Shown in pieces: positions 20,080 to 32,532 of a DNA stretch of 64,000 bases. The DNA is from Lineus longissimus (taxonomy: Eukaryota > Nemertea > Pilidiophora > Heteronemertea > Lineidae): the NCBI RefSeq assembly GCF_910592395.1, contig NC_088322.1, positions 2,418,001 through 2,482,000 on the forward strand, in the 5' to 3' direction. A model generated the notes under the pieces. The model searched no databases. It was not told the origin of the DNA and saw nothing but the letters and a program-made list of their open reading frames with translations. How positions within the stretch are numbered: the first letter of the stretch is position 1; every line of letters starts with the position of its first letter. The translations under genes were made by a program, and so were the position numbers.

Positions 20080-21490
20080 TGCGCTTAACTATAATCTGCA
20101 ACAAAGGAACTCGACGACTTCATTCACTCTAACAGAAGGACCGGTGTAGAAGTTTAAAATGTCCTGGGATAAAATGTCCGGGAACAAAGGATTCCTTTTT
20201 GCGGTGAGCCATTGGACTTGCATTCTTTTACACCGGGAACGTCTAAATTACTCAAAGCTGATGAGGTAATGCATTGAAACGCAGTGTACAATTATAGGCC
20301 TTTGGTAGGCCAAGAGATGTTTGCGCACGTTTCGATTGTAACAAGTCACACTAAGGCATTATATAAGTCAGTTAATATGCCTTCTTCTGGTTTTCCTGAC
20401 TCGGACCAGTGTTAGCCTCACGAACATTTTACGTTTCCCGAAGTATGCCTCTCAACCCAGCGCTATTTATTTACAATAAACGTACCGTTGTCGCTTATCG
20501 TTTAAGTTCTTGACCTCCCTAATAAGAAACAAGATATGCGCGGGCATTGAGGCAATCAAAAATACATTAAACTTTTTTAGCTCGGGGAAGCAAGCACTTG
20601 TGCTAGAAATACGTCCTTATTTCAAGTTATGACTCAGCGTATCATCCGGACACGTTAACCCATCTGCCCTCCAGCATAGGCTTTTCAGAAACGACAAGTG
20701 CCTTATCGCAGTCCTTGGTCCTTTTAATTACGACCACCCCTGTTTAATTACTGCAAATAGCCCCCCCCCCCCCCCCCCCTCCTGTAACGGGCCTGCAAGA
20801 GAGTCTTTATGCTGTCGTGATTCTAGTTTATCTCCACATGGCCACCGACAGAACACTCGAAATGTGACATCACAGACAAGATACTTCGACGTGACTTTGC
20901 CGAAGACAAATACCTGAGTGTGCGACCATGAACGGCAATCGGACTTTTGACCAGGACAATGTGTTATCATCGCCCGCTAGCCATGGCTTGTTCATTCGTT
21001 GATGCCTCCCAAGGAAACATGACAACAAGGTTTTGCTGCGGGGGCGATGACCTTACCACTAATTGATATGTACGCATATTATTGATCGGTATCAGTTTTT
21101 CGACTCCTGGAAGTTTGGCCTACAAGCAAGGAGAACCTATAATGTGCAACTATATGATCCCAATCGCCGGTCGGCGAGTCCATTATGAGCTACTGAATTG
21201 TTAGGATCACATGTACTTGTACATGCGTTGGAAATCGTTGCTACAAGCAGGAACCGGTCTTCCCTGGCCGTAATCATTTTTAAACTCGAATTGTTCAGCC
21301 AAAACTGTAATCCCAAGCAGTTGCCTCCGCATGGAAGAATTGGAGTAAAATGCAACTTGTTATCTGAATTTTTTTTGCTCGCAAAGACACGCGTCGTTAT
21401 CACCATTTGCCCGCGAATTTTAGAACTGGCCAAATCTATAAATCATAAGTACTGTTAAATCATATTAATCAACACGCCGCATTTCTATCC
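20080..21490. other. Intergenic stretch with a C19 tract
   Basis: No gene is supported. A run of 19 C lies at 20761-20779. Short ORFs around it are chance. Confidence 0.5.
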
Positions 21491-21494
21491 AACT

Positions 21495-21728
21495 GGACCC
21501 GGTTGCTCAATCAGCACTGGAGTTAACGCCAACGTTAGTGCTCACGCTGGCTTTAATTATAAGAGCTGGTAAGAGTTTAATTTGGATTGACATTCCAAAT
21601 TACTGTAACGTGACACAGTTTTTGCCTAAAATCGATGATATTCAACTGTTACACAAGTGAGATTTTAAAGCCAGCGTCAGTGCTAACGTTGGTGTTAACT
21701 CTAACACTGATTAAGCAACCAGTCCCGG
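21495..21728. mobile_element. Short MITE, family 'CCGGTTGCTCAATCAGC', copy 2
   Basis: It has the same inverted ends as the copy at 19853 (gacccggttgctcaatcagc on the left, gattaagcaaccagtcccgg on the right) and a shared internal gatgatattcaactgt word. Confidence 0.78.
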
Positions 21729-22484
21729 GTCATGAAAAATCCTTATCTTACTGCGGTCATTCGGGTTTTTTACCATAGATTTCTTCACCTTATGGCGATA
21801 TCATCACTTTTCCCGGCCCGAGATGAGATGCCGCTGCAGAAAGAATCAATTATTTCGGTATCCTATCAGGCCTACCAAACAGATGAAAAAGCAAAAAAAA
21901 ACAAGAGTTTTCATCACTCCACTGCTCACCAAAATAGTCACGAAAACTGGTTCAGTCAAAAAAAACTTGGCCCTTTTCAAGCCGCTTGTAATAGCTGAAT
22001 GGCTCAGGCACAGAGATGAAGAATCAGAGTATGGGGAAACAGATGGCAAAGTTACTTGGAAAGTTTCGTTCGTTGGTTAGGTGGAGCAATAGAGAAAGTC
22101 TTTCTCTATCGGGTTTGTGCCACAAAATTTCCTAATGCTTCTACCTACACAATGCCGAAAACCGTGCTGAAAACAATTGCATCTTGAGGAAGTTATAAAA
22201 CAGCAACATTCGGCAACGTTTTTTGCACCCTTCATATCAATCCTAGGATTTTTTTTAAGCCAGGGAGGTAGGCTATTCTCTGCCAAATCCGGACACCAAC
22301 TCAATACACCTTCCCTAAAGGACTTTCCGACAGTATGTATTGGGGCGAAAGTGGCAGTTGCTAATGTAGGCTATCTATAGATAGGCCTGTGTAGGCCCAC
22401 TGGCTAACTTGTCAACGATAGGTCTCTTTTTAAATATTTTGCGGCCCTTAAAAGGGCCATTGATCTTGCTATTCCAGCAGCGAA

Positions 22485-22850
22485 TCAGTCTTGTGTCTCT
22501 TCCGCGGAAGATTCAGAGTCTGATTCAGATTCAGAGTCTGAAGAGTCTGAGGAGACAGAATGTTCCGATCCCGGTTCCAACTCATCGATCCGGTCTTGGA
22601 GATCTTTAACCTCTTGCGCCTGGATGCGGGCATAATGATTATACATATGATTCATCATCTCTGCCGTTGTCAATCTCATCTTGATCACATATCGCAAGCC
22701 TCGGTGACCGCTGGTGGTGGCTCTAGCTAACTTGTTCCGGATACGGCGAATGTGTCTCTCCAAGACGATTATCTGATCAACCGCCTTCATAAATTTCCGG
22801 AAGGCTTCGTTACGCTTCGTGGTCAGGAGGCTGGTACTTGCTGGATTCAT
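22485..22850 (-). CDS. Small hypothetical protein with acidic Ser-rich tail (121 aa)
   Basis: An ATG-initiated frame on the minus strand, not recognised. Residues 10-90 are rich in Arg, Lys, Met and Glu with heptad-like spacing (AVDQIIVLERHIRRIRNKL; IQAQEVKDLQDRIDELE), suggesting a coiled coil. The last 30 residues are a Ser/Asp/Glu run, like an acidic disordered tail. The composition is more protein-like than neighbouring ORFs. A second minus ORF (22967-23155, 62 aa, with FITVEWIEPLPQDLSKML) lies just upstream and could belong to the same transcript or element. No splice sites clearly join them. It could be an ORF of an unrecognised mobile element. Confidence 0.4.
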   Translation of the reverse strand: MNPASTSLLTTKRNEAFRKFMKAVDQIIVLERHIRRIRNKLARATTSGHRGLRYVIKMRLTTAEMMNHMYNHYARIQAQEVKDLQDRIDELEPGSEHSVSSDSSDSESESDSESSAEETQD

Positions 22851-22966
22851 CTTGAGTTGGGATATGACGATTTAGATCTCTGGCTGGGTTTTTATCTACT
22901 ATCCACCAGCGTCACATTCCATTAGTGTCAAGTGTGACAAATGCCTGTTTTTTGTTGGACCTAGCG

Positions 22967-23155
22967 TCAGTGTTTAAATTGTTGTTCACTGCAGCTGTGA
23001 TTGTTGACTGCTTGGGGTACGACACCTAAGGTGATTAGCATCCTTTCCCGATATTCTTGGATGGGCAGGTGCTTCAACATCTTGGATAAGTCTTGCGGCA
23101 ATGGCTCAATCCATTCGACCGTAATGAAACCGGGGTGGAACTTGCTTTTTCTCAT
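22967..23155 (-). CDS. Small hypothetical ORF upstream of the 121-aa ORF (62 aa)
   Basis: An ATG-initiated minus frame beginning MRKSKFHPGFITVEW and containing PLPQDLSKMLKHLPIQEYRE. Its spacing (about 116 bp) and strand suit a second cistron or an exon ahead of 22850. Function unknown; it may be chance. Confidence 0.28.
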   Translation of the reverse strand: MRKSKFHPGFITVEWIEPLPQDLSKMLKHLPIQEYRERMLITLGVVPQAVNNHSCSEQQFKH

Positions 23156-23263
23156 TTGCTCTCATTTCTTGGACTACTGTACGTCACGTCACCAGCTAAC
23201 AGCTGCCGTCGACGTAGCTAGGCTTATTGTATTCGGCTAAGAGTGAGTCACATTAGGCATATA

Positions 23264-23777
23264 GTCGGATTTATAAGTAAATGTCACTGCCCTTTTGGGT
23301 CGCTGTGCAAAAACTACTGGGCCGGTTTCTTCAAAGTTTGGTTTTTCTTGAATCTAATTTCGGGACTCAAAACAATTTCCAGGTTAGAGCTTTGCAAATC
23401 AAGAAGAAAAAAATTGTTGACTTTGGAGCCCTTTGGCCATTTTGGGGTAATCTGGACAGGGCCCGATTTTTTTAGTGGATAGTTTTAAATGAAACTTGGC
23501 ACCTTTGCAGATACACACGAAAAAAAAATAACCTGAACGTTTCAGCAAAATGCATCCAGAAATAAGCAGTAGAGGCGAAAATGTAAAAATCAATGCCCTA
23601 CGTCATTGTACACGAATACATACAAAAACATTTTTTTCGTAACCATGGTTACTGAAGTATGAAAATCCTCTTGGGTCCCGAAATTAGATTCAAGAAAAAC
23701 CAAATTTTGAAGAAATCGGCCCAGTAGTTTTTGCACAGCGACCCAAAAGGGCAGTGACATTTACTTATGAATCCGAC
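23264..23777. mobile_element. MITE with ~115-bp inverted arms, TA duplication, copy 1
   Basis: Ends GTCGGATT and AATCCGAC are flanked by TA. Arms contain cactgcccttttgggtcgct and its complement. The middle has 'accatggttactgaagtatg'. It is paralogous to 51532-52047. Confidence 0.85.
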
Positions 23778-23779
23778 TA

Positions 23780-25160
23780 TAGGTCTACGTTGCCATGTCA
23801 AATAAACACCTCAACAAAAGTACACTGAAAAAAAGGACCATTTTAATTCACATAAACCTCTTCTTTTTCCTGACTCATTAATATGCCAAAAGACTCATGC
23901 GTAACAGTGCACGTTTTTCACCAAAATCTCATGGTGTCCCACAATACTACCCCCTAGTCCTAGCAACTTGGGCGTTAGTGATGCCATGACCCTGTAGTTT
24001 GGCACACGTATTCCAAACATGATAGGCTTTGATGCTATGTATGTTTCTGATGTAATGAACTTTTGAGTTCTTGGGTAGTTTATCCGTGAATCCAGTTTCT
24101 CCAGCCAGCCCACATCAGGAATGTGAAAGCGTGTCAGTAATTACTGTTTATGGCAGGCACAATGAGTTATCAGAAGTAACTGATACCAGAGACAAGTGTC
24201 CTAAATAAAACGATGGCCATGCAACTTGCTGCATGTGGGTATACACAATGCTATATCTTTGCTAGACATACGGTATACGGTGAAAACGCTCAAAATGATA
24301 CACTAGCATTCGTGTATGATAGGAAAGAGGACCAATAGGATTTTCAGAAGTCGGTGTCCAGTGTTGAATCATGTCGACATTGGTATCATGAGTATTGCGG
24401 GTAAATTGTAACATGTATTTGTTAACGTGGTTAAGGCCCCCTCGACAGACCTGGAACCCTGTATGGAGGGTCAAAAAAGGAGCTTTAGTCCCCCTCCCCC
24501 TTGCGTACTTCAAGGGCGTCACTGACGTTGCAGGAAATGTCTTTCACGACATGACTTATTCGTGCTAAAGACAATTAGAAACCCTGTTTTCTACAATTTT
24601 GAGAGTTGAAATTTTTTGGTGAAAAACGTCAAAAATTTTAGGAAGTATACTTTCCTAATCCATTTTCTAGCAACATTCCTATGATTCGGCAGACGGTTCA
24701 CGGCCGAGGCCGGGGCCCTCATTGTCTTTATATAGGCCTAGCTTAGGTCTAGTATTAAGATCTTCATCATTAAATTGCATGATCTTATTTCACATGTTCA
24801 TTTTTCAGAGCAGCAAGGTGGTTACCTCATTCATTTTTTCCCCAGGGTCATACACTAACTGTATGGCAACACTATCCGACAATGATACTGATAGGCCCAA
24901 ATTATGGCAACTGCCCCAACCCTGCCTGACATTTTGAGTCAACCATGTTCCTAAACTGCTGGACCTTGACTAACAGGGGGTCAGAGTCAGCTCATAATTG
25001 GCCAAACACAGGGTGTCTCAAAAAAGGTTATCCTGGTAGAAGGGGTTGATAGGCTATGGGCAGGATGTTTGCTTCTTACCAAAAAAACAAGATAATCATA
25101 ATGAGCATCACAATGAGGAAGTGTGGTGGTGGCATCATTCCTACTAGCCCAAGCTAGAGG
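23780..25160. other. Intergenic stretch, nothing recognised
   Basis: No coding or RNA feature is supported. Short ORFs lack motifs. Confidence 0.45.
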
Positions 25161-25163
25161 GAA

Positions 25164-25393
25164 ATTCCCTTTAGCTCAGTCGGTAGAGTGATGGCCTTGT
25201 ACACCAGAGGTCCAGGTGTGATAGAATCAAATGCCCTCCTTTTCCTGATGCCCGCATGTATTGTTCGTCTTCGGATTAAGGGTCTTGGCCTCTTTAGACT
25301 CCAATTGAATGGTGCCGTGTTCTATTGTTGAGGGCATTTAATATCAGGGGGCATCTGCTTCTATTACACCGGGTTCAATCCCCGGCAGGAACT
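25164..25393 (+). tRNA. tRNA-Thr(UGU)-like sequence split by an insertion
   Basis: The 5' half has an A box (tagctcagtcggtagag, 25172-25188) and an anticodon loop with TGT (ccttgtac). The 3' half has a perfect T arm, CCGGG TTCAATC CCCGG, at 25369-25385. The acceptor ends ttcc and ggaa can pair. The halves are separated by about 150 bp that should not be there. The insert carries inverted ends (tgatagaatcaaatgccctc and gagggcatttaatatca, about 25219-25346), so it looks like a tiny MITE. The tRNA is therefore broken, or is the head of a SINE. Confidence 0.6.
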
Positions 25394-26630
25394 TGGTGTT
25401 GTCCCTCTGTTACAGAAGCAATATGCTTTCCAGTTATAATTATGTTGGTTATCTGTCTAGGGTCATGCATGACTGAGCACCATTGCCTTCAACTTGCTGT
25501 GCAAAGGTCGGCTTGATTCACTCTTCGAACAAAGCTTTTTAATCAACTGTTTTTATGCCTTGAATAAAACATTTCACATCTGCATTGGTTTCAGGCCTTC
25601 TCTTAACATGCTTAAGCACCTACACCCTCCACGTGTCAACCTCAGCTCCTCTGGCCAAACACAGCTAAACGCATGTGTTGCTTGTTGCACCATCGCAGGT
25701 TACTGACCACTGGAGGTCAGCCACCTGTCTGATGGGCAACATGAACATTCAGGCCATTTTATCCTGAAGTAGTTGCATAACCAGCGACGGCATTTGGTAT
25801 TTCTTGCCTACACCAAAAAACAACCCTGATTATGGTGCCTCAATTGACAATGGTAACTGAGAGATAACCAGAGCCTTTGGACATCGCTTTCAACACAATG
25901 GTACTGCACAAAGGTAATATAGATGGATGCAAAAATTTACACAAACAATATAACACAGTAAAGTTACTAAAGCTAGAGGGATTAACATCGAAGGCGAAAA
26001 CATGCCAAACTAGAATAGCCTATCTGAATAATTACATTGGGAATTCTTCTTTACCCATCTCTAAACGGAATCTTGTGCAATGTAATCCGATAAATTTGGA
26101 AATGAACAAAGATGGATCACAAAAAAAATCGAGATGTTTTGGAGTCTTTCAAGCACGTGTATGAATGGTGACTCGAACTAGGCTAAAAGCGATTGTGCTA
26201 GAGCATGGAGACAATTAGTCCATAAGATAAGAAAAATGTCCCAGGAAGCAAATAGGAGCGTACTTTCTACATAATGGTTTTGATTACTTGTTCAGGGGCG
26301 TCGTAGCGAGCTTTCAGGGGGGGAGGGGCAAAGGGCTCTCTGGGGGAGGGTTCAAAGTGACACTTTTCTAACATTTTTCGGCCAAAATCACGGTTGATAA
26401 CATATGTTTTTGTGACCTCTGAGGGAGGTGCATCTGCCCCTGCCCCCCGCCCCCCACGCTAGCAACGCTCTCTTGGTTGTCATGTACCAAACATCCTTTA
26501 GATATACTGACATGCGTGGTCTGTAACGGGGCTTAGTAGGTCGCTGACCAATGTTTATCGTTGGTAGGCTTACTGTGCTGAGTGAATATTCAGAATCGTG
26601 CCGGTCAAGAGGGTTTAGAGTAGTTCGCCG
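25394..26630. other. Intergenic stretch, nothing recognised
   Basis: No gene supported. ORF 25877-26164 (95 aa) has no motif or splice context. Confidence 0.45.
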
Positions 26631-26631
26631 T

Positions 26632-26686
26632 GGCTTGTGGTATTCGACTCGATGACTCGACGACGCGATGACTCGATGACGCGATC
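26632..26686 (+). repeat. 55-bp inverted repeat, left copy
   Basis: It begins GGCTTGTGGTATTCGACTCG and continues as GACTCGATGACGCGAT-type subrepeats. Its inverted partner at 33135-33189 has the same length with one mismatch. Together they bracket the MULE gene. Confidence 0.75.
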
Positions 26687-27507
26687 AAGTTCGATTTTTT
26701 TTAAAGAATATCACTGCCTGGACTGTAATTTATACATAGAATCATAAGTGGAGGAAAATGAAAAAGAACCGATTATTACCAACCCCTTTCCAGCTGTTTT
26801 CACCGTATCTAATCCGACCATTTTTCGTTTCCCACAAGTTTGCATTTTTGATAAAACCATGCGCCATGTTGCTATGCAAGCCACTGGTATCTTACCGTGA
26901 ATACAGCTAAATACACCTAAATATAGCTGGTTCAGATCAACCTCCTACCCAGGTTCTTTACAAGCAGAAATTCCAATGTTAAAATGACACGCGAGTTCCT
27001 GGAGACAAGGTTTGCTCTGGATATCCGTTCAGCACGGTAGAAGTGGAAATGTCCAAACCGGTATCACCAAATGAGAAAACACAACATGTTCGACATGTGC
27101 GAGTGACATCAAATTTTTATTCCTCGTTAACAAACAAAATATTGAAGGTAAGGTTGAAGAAAAATTAGCTGGGTCTAGATGTATTGAACGGGCACATCTC
27201 CTGGAAAATGTAGACTAGGTATTGATGATATAGGCTAGGCCTAGATGCAACATGTCAAATCAACAAACTATCATTCCTTGCTCACTGACGAGTATGACTA
27301 TGACAACTTACTCTCAGGTTTCTAGTGAGAAATTTATTTAAAACACTTTGGACGTGGTTTTGTTGCTACGGGTAGGCCTAGGCCTAGGCCGACAGGAGTT
27401 CTTCAAATGTACATCGAATGCCGTACCTCTAAATAGTCAGTTCTTAAACGTTTATATTGAAATTGACTGAATGAAAAGATTTTTATGGGCTTCTTTTATG
27501 TTTTCAG

Positions 27508-30500
27508 ATGATGGATGATTCACTGACAGTGACAATGCTTTGCCCTAACTGCAGTCGCATGATTCCTACAGAAGGGTACTTTTGTTGTTACTGTGGTTTT
27601 GAAAAGGTATGCACGCTTCAAAAAGAGGTTTGTTAAAGGCCAAGTTGGGCATAAGAAATGTTGGTTTTTCATGCAAAAAAGGCTTCCAGCAGGACCGCAA
27701 CAGGATCAATAAAAAATTGTTGAACTATACAGTAAACAACTCACTAGAACCATGAGAACTTAGGCCTGATTGAAATTCGCAAGCCATATCCAAAACAGCC
27801 TAAGTAACACTTTGCGAATATCATCAACATCAGTGTGATACTACAGGTGGCGGCGCATGGTGTCAAGTAAGCACATTATCCTCCTGGCCAGGTAAATCTC
27901 ATGCCCTACTTGTCCCTATGCCAGCTAATTCTTTCTAAAATCCTAGTCACGCATTTTTAAACTAATGTTTTCCGATTTCATTTTCTTCAGCCAATTTCCA
28001 ACAGCCCCGAGTTGAAACGCAGAAAGATACAGCATGTACTCATTTCCAGCAGTGACGATGAAAAAGACGGGGGTAAAGATTATCCTGACATCGAATGTTT
28101 TGACATTGATCTTGCTGATAAGGTGAGGAAAAATCAACCTCATTATTCCAAAGAAACAGCGCCTGGTCCTGATCCTCCTCTGACTCCAATTAATGAAATA
28201 CCTCAGTGCAGTGGCATCCAAATCATATAAACAATAGCCGTGGGTAAACACAATCTGTCTTTATTATTTATTCGCCTCCTGTGGGCATGAACCACGTGCA
28301 ACTGTAAATACAAATACAACCCTATAAGTAAAGTACCAACAATAATAAAGTTGGCTCAATGGTCCATCCAGCATCCAGCTGCAGCTAACCAGTCAGGTAC
28401 TGCCATCTATCAACACCCACTAGGAACTACAGCGCCACCATGATTTTACAATACTCCACAGCCCTGTAAGGACCGCTATACATGTACTAAGTTATGGTTT
28501 AACTATGATTTTGAACTGCAGAACCTTTATTGTCATTCTTTCAATCTACTAATTTTTTTTTAAATTTCATTAACTGCAGCCAATTTCCAACAGCCCTGAG
28601 ATTGAACGACGAAGAATACGCCGTGTGATAACTGATAGTAGGGATGATGATGAAGAAGATGATCCTGACATCGTATGTCTTGACAATGATCTTGATAAGG
28701 TGGGGAAAATCAACTCCAACATTCCACAGGAAAACGACATTGCCTATATCAGCCCAGCTGTTGCAATGCCAGAAAATGTTGTCAAGATGTCATTTAAAGG
28801 ACAGTGGCCCATATATAGCCGAAAGGTGACAGGCTACAGTTACAAGGAAGCTGTCGGTATCTTAACTAACAATGACAATGACATTTTTTTACTTTCATCC
28901 ATTCCATTGCGATGCAGAGAAAATGCCACATTTTTGATCAACATGAACCAAGTGGAGCCCCGTGATTTTGTTGCAGATGAAAACGGAATATGGGGGAAGC
29001 CATCAGGGGACAAGACATATTTAAGTAAGAAAGGAGATAGTCTTGTGAAAGTAGGTAAAGGCGAGAAGCATAGTTATGTGCTTTCTCGATACTATTACCG
29101 CCACAAAGGTACCCCTGAGTTTCACAAAGCAACCTATACGTTGTATGACAGCCAGAAGAATGCATTAAGGTGTATACTGCAGTACTATTTTAAAGATGGT
29201 ATTGTAAGGGAGGTCGTTCTCCCAGCTCATGGCAACAGTAAATCAAGGAAGCCATTACTGCATACCAAACCAAGTGTGATCAGGCAAATGAAAACATCGG
29301 TTAAAGATCTGCCACCGAAACAAGTGATTGCTAACATATTCGAATCGGCCGGTGGTGCACTGGGAATACAGTCTCAGGGATCTGTTGTGCGCGATCGGCA
29401 ACAGATCTACAACGTGAACAAGAGTGTTCCACTGCATTTCAAGTCTCAAAGGGGTGGGACAAATAAGAAAACAGATTTTACTGAAATCTTGAAACTCAGC
29501 ATGGAGGGTAAATTTGTTCGTAGTTTTGATTGTGCGCAAAACAATTCTCATGCTTTCCTCGCTACTGATCAGCAGGTGAAGGACCTCAAGTCATTCTGCT
29601 GTTCAACAAAGTGCAGCACTGTTTTAGGTATTGACCCAACATTTAACTTGGGCCAGTTTTATGTAACCTTCACTACCTTTCGCCATCCTTGGTTCGTTGA
29701 TGCCAAGACTGGTAACAATGTGCTAGTACCAGGTTCAGCAATGATCCATGTGTCAAGAGCGACAGAAGATTATGAATACATGGCGGTAAAAATCCGTGAC
29801 CACTGTCATCTTGGGAACATGAAAGTTAGAGCTTGGGGCACTGATGGGGAAAGTGCCTTAATTGATGGATTCAAGAACTGCTCCAGTTTTCTTGCCCCTA
29901 GCACCCATTTAAGATGCTTCTTGCACATGATTGATAATTTGAAGCGAAAGATGACAACTCTGAATTTTTCAGAAGGCCTGAAATCTCGGTTCATAACTGT
30001 ACTTTTTGGCAAAGAGTGGCAAGATGACACAGGTCGGCATAGACGACCAGGTTTGGTTGACGCAAACTGTCCTGAGGCTTTTGATAATATCTTCGATGAC
30101 CTGAGGGATAAGATGAACAAGGAGGAGACTAAAGAGACAACGAAGGCATCTCAATTCTATGATTGGTTCTTGAAAAACCATGCTACTGCAATGCGAAACT
30201 GCATGATAGCAGGGGTTCGAAAAGCTGCTGGTCTTGGTTCCCCACCACAAAGATTTACCACAAATGATAATGAATCGTGGAATTCCCTTTTCAAGAGGTC
30301 TATCAATTGGGAGAAGCAAACTTGGGATGGAATTGCAAATGCCATACAGGCAGAGGTAAACCGTGTGTATAGTGATCTCCAGAAAGCTGTCTTTGGAATG
30401 GGTCCCTATCAGTTTGTCCCCGAGTGTTCAAATTTGTTAGTTTCCACAGAAACCTGGATTGACATGACCAAGGCCCAACGAAAAGCTCATTTAGCGACAG

Positions 30501-31387
30501 TCTTCAAAGAGTGTGACCCAAACTCATTCGCCATTTTCTCCACTGATGGCGATGATTGTATTGCACAAGAACTTTCCATCTCATTTCTCGACAGCGGGTT
30601 GAAGTCGGTCAACACCCAATTTCTGAGTTCTGTATGGAGGGATGCCAGTCTATATCTTGGGGAAAATTGTCGGTTGGTACAGGTGCCGCAGAATCCACAT
30701 AAAACGGCAGTGCTTGAAAAGGAGTGTCACATAGTTGAGCAACGGGGCAATTCTTTTATGTGCGAGAAATGCACGTATTTTGCTGAGTATGGTCTATGTG
30801 GACATACTTTGGCAGTCGCAGAGCATGTAGGGTCCCTTGCACCTTTTCTTACTTACATAAATGAACAAAGAGACAAGGAATCATGGAGTGATGTCTTAAA
30901 TAGTCAGGTCAGCAAGAGTGCTGGGGAAAAGGGAGGAAAGAAACGGAAAGGCCCCAACAATACCCGAAGTAAACCAGTCCTGCATGCAGATGAGGCAAAT
31001 CTGCAAGCCGATTTGCTAACAGTTGGTGCTGAACTTTTATTTAGTCACCCTTACCACAACAACAACCAGTTCTTTCTGAAGAAAACACAGGATTGCCCAT
31101 CTGCCAAGAAATGTGCGTCCTGTGGTAATGATTTCCCCCAGGCTCTGCGAATCCCCCCGTATGATATTTTGTTGGAGCACTTTGAGCGTTACGAGTACTT
31201 AGACAAAAGTACAGGTTCGTGGGTGTACACAAGGAAGAAAGAACGGGCTGTATTTTACCATGCCTCAATGGCATGTGTGATGATTCGCCATCCATTCTTC
31301 AGTCGTACTTTGTATACTGAACTGCCACAGCTTTCAGCTGCACACAGGTGGTATTTGAGAGCCAATTTATTCGGTGATTCCGACTAG
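27508..31387 (+). CDS. MULE-type transposase with SWIM finger and N-terminal zinc ribbon (three coding exons)
   Basis: Coding exons are 27508-27606, 27991-28122 and 28580-31387, all phase 0, giving about 1012 aa. Exon 1 encodes a zinc ribbon (CPNCSRMIPTEGYFCCYCGF). Exons 2 and 3 both begin PISNSPE and carry an acidic segment. Exon 3 holds a MULE-like catalytic core: DPTFNLG (first Asp, near residue 429), WGTDGESAL (second Asp, near 498), HLRCFLHMIDNLKRKM, and NDNESWNS (candidate Glu, near 642). A SWIM-like finger follows (CEKC..YGLCGH, near 805-820) and a C-terminal Cys cluster (CPSAKKCASCG). MULE transposases cut and join DNA at inverted ends. The frame is fully open with no stop. The acceptor directly before the ATG implies a 5' UTR exon, likely ending at 27147 (GAAG/GTAAGG). 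An AATAAA at 32279 could end the transcript. It may be an autonomous element or a domesticated gene. Confidence 0.8.
28580..28712 (+). repeat. Exon-scale duplication within the MULE gene (partner 27991-28140)
   Basis: The start of exon 3 and the whole of exon 2 are homologous, from PISNSPE through the acidic DPDI/YPDI segment to DKV. Similarity continues past the exon 2 donor: GATAAG/GTGAGG in exon 2 corresponds to GATAAGGTGGGG, which is read as coding in exon 3. Confidence 0.75.
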
Positions 31388-32300
31388 TTGTTGTGTTGAA
31401 CCCTTAAGGCCTGTTTCCACTAGAGATGTTTTCCACTGAGGTCGCCACTGCAGAAAACCATACTCAATGCAATTTTAGCTTTTTCTTTGTGGAAAGCGCA
31501 GCAGTTTATTACCCGCTCTTGTGGAAACCAGCCTTAACATCCTATTCCTGTTCAATTGTGCTTGTCCATGATAGCCAAGTCCTTATACATGTTATAGCCA
31601 ACAACTTTATATGCCTAGGTTGAGAATGCTCCTGGGAGCGAGCTTAACATCATCGATACAACATTTCAAGTGTCTTTTCATGACAGAAAAGCCCACAAAC
31701 TTGAGAACCCCCTGAGAAATCTCGACCTCGGCATCTAAAGGAAAGTGCATTTGGGGGAGAGAAGTTGAGAATTTTATGTTGACAGGATATGGCCGTACTG
31801 TGGCTTCCTCAAGAGGGCATGATCATGATTTATAAATTTTTTAGTCAACTGAGGTCGTGCTGCAATGAAACACCATTTGGAAATGACACTTGATTTATTT
31901 TTGTGGCATGGTTCCCTTCCCTTCATTCGAGTGGTGAGTGCATAATATGGGAATCATGGCTAGTCCATACCCTGTGCAATATACTGCGTAGACTCTATTT
32001 AGCCGGTCGGAATATAAGCCTTTTGTGCAGGCACCCTTAAACCGGCTTAATAGCGTCTCCACAGTATTCATCAAAACTATGTTCATGTATGTATGTATGT
32101 ATGTACAAAATATATTGATATATCCTTACTAATACATTTACAGTTGAAGTTTTATGTTCTGAGTTTATACTAACTTGAATTCTTTACAATGTCTTCAGTC
32201 TCACCTCAGGGTGTTTTAAGTTTTTGATAGTTTGTATTTGCAATATATAATGCACAGTTTACGAGTTTGTTGAAAAGAATAAAGATTTTAACTTAACGAA
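31388..32300 (+). other. Probable 3' UTR and flank of the MULE gene
   Basis: No further ORF is supported. It includes a short (ATGT)n run at about 32085-32105 and an AATAAA at 32279-32284 followed by a T-containing tract, the best polyadenylation candidate. Confidence 0.4.
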
Positions 32301-32532
32301 TATGATTAGTTTTTCTATTGCATCATGTGTTGATATCACTTATCAAATAAAGGATGGATGGTGTACTCTTGAGATTATTCCTGTCTTGCCAACCCCACCA
32401 GAGGTAAAGAGTATTGGTCCTGACCAAATATACTGCCCCTGTATATACTGGACGATTATCGGACATCCCCCCGGACATTGTCTCTTCCGAGGACAACTCC
32501 TCTTCGGCATAAAAGCAAAATAAAACAAAAGT

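Noticed and set aside
29255-31295. Minus-strand ORFs opposite the MULE gene
   Set aside because: Antisense shadows of a long uninterrupted coding exon.
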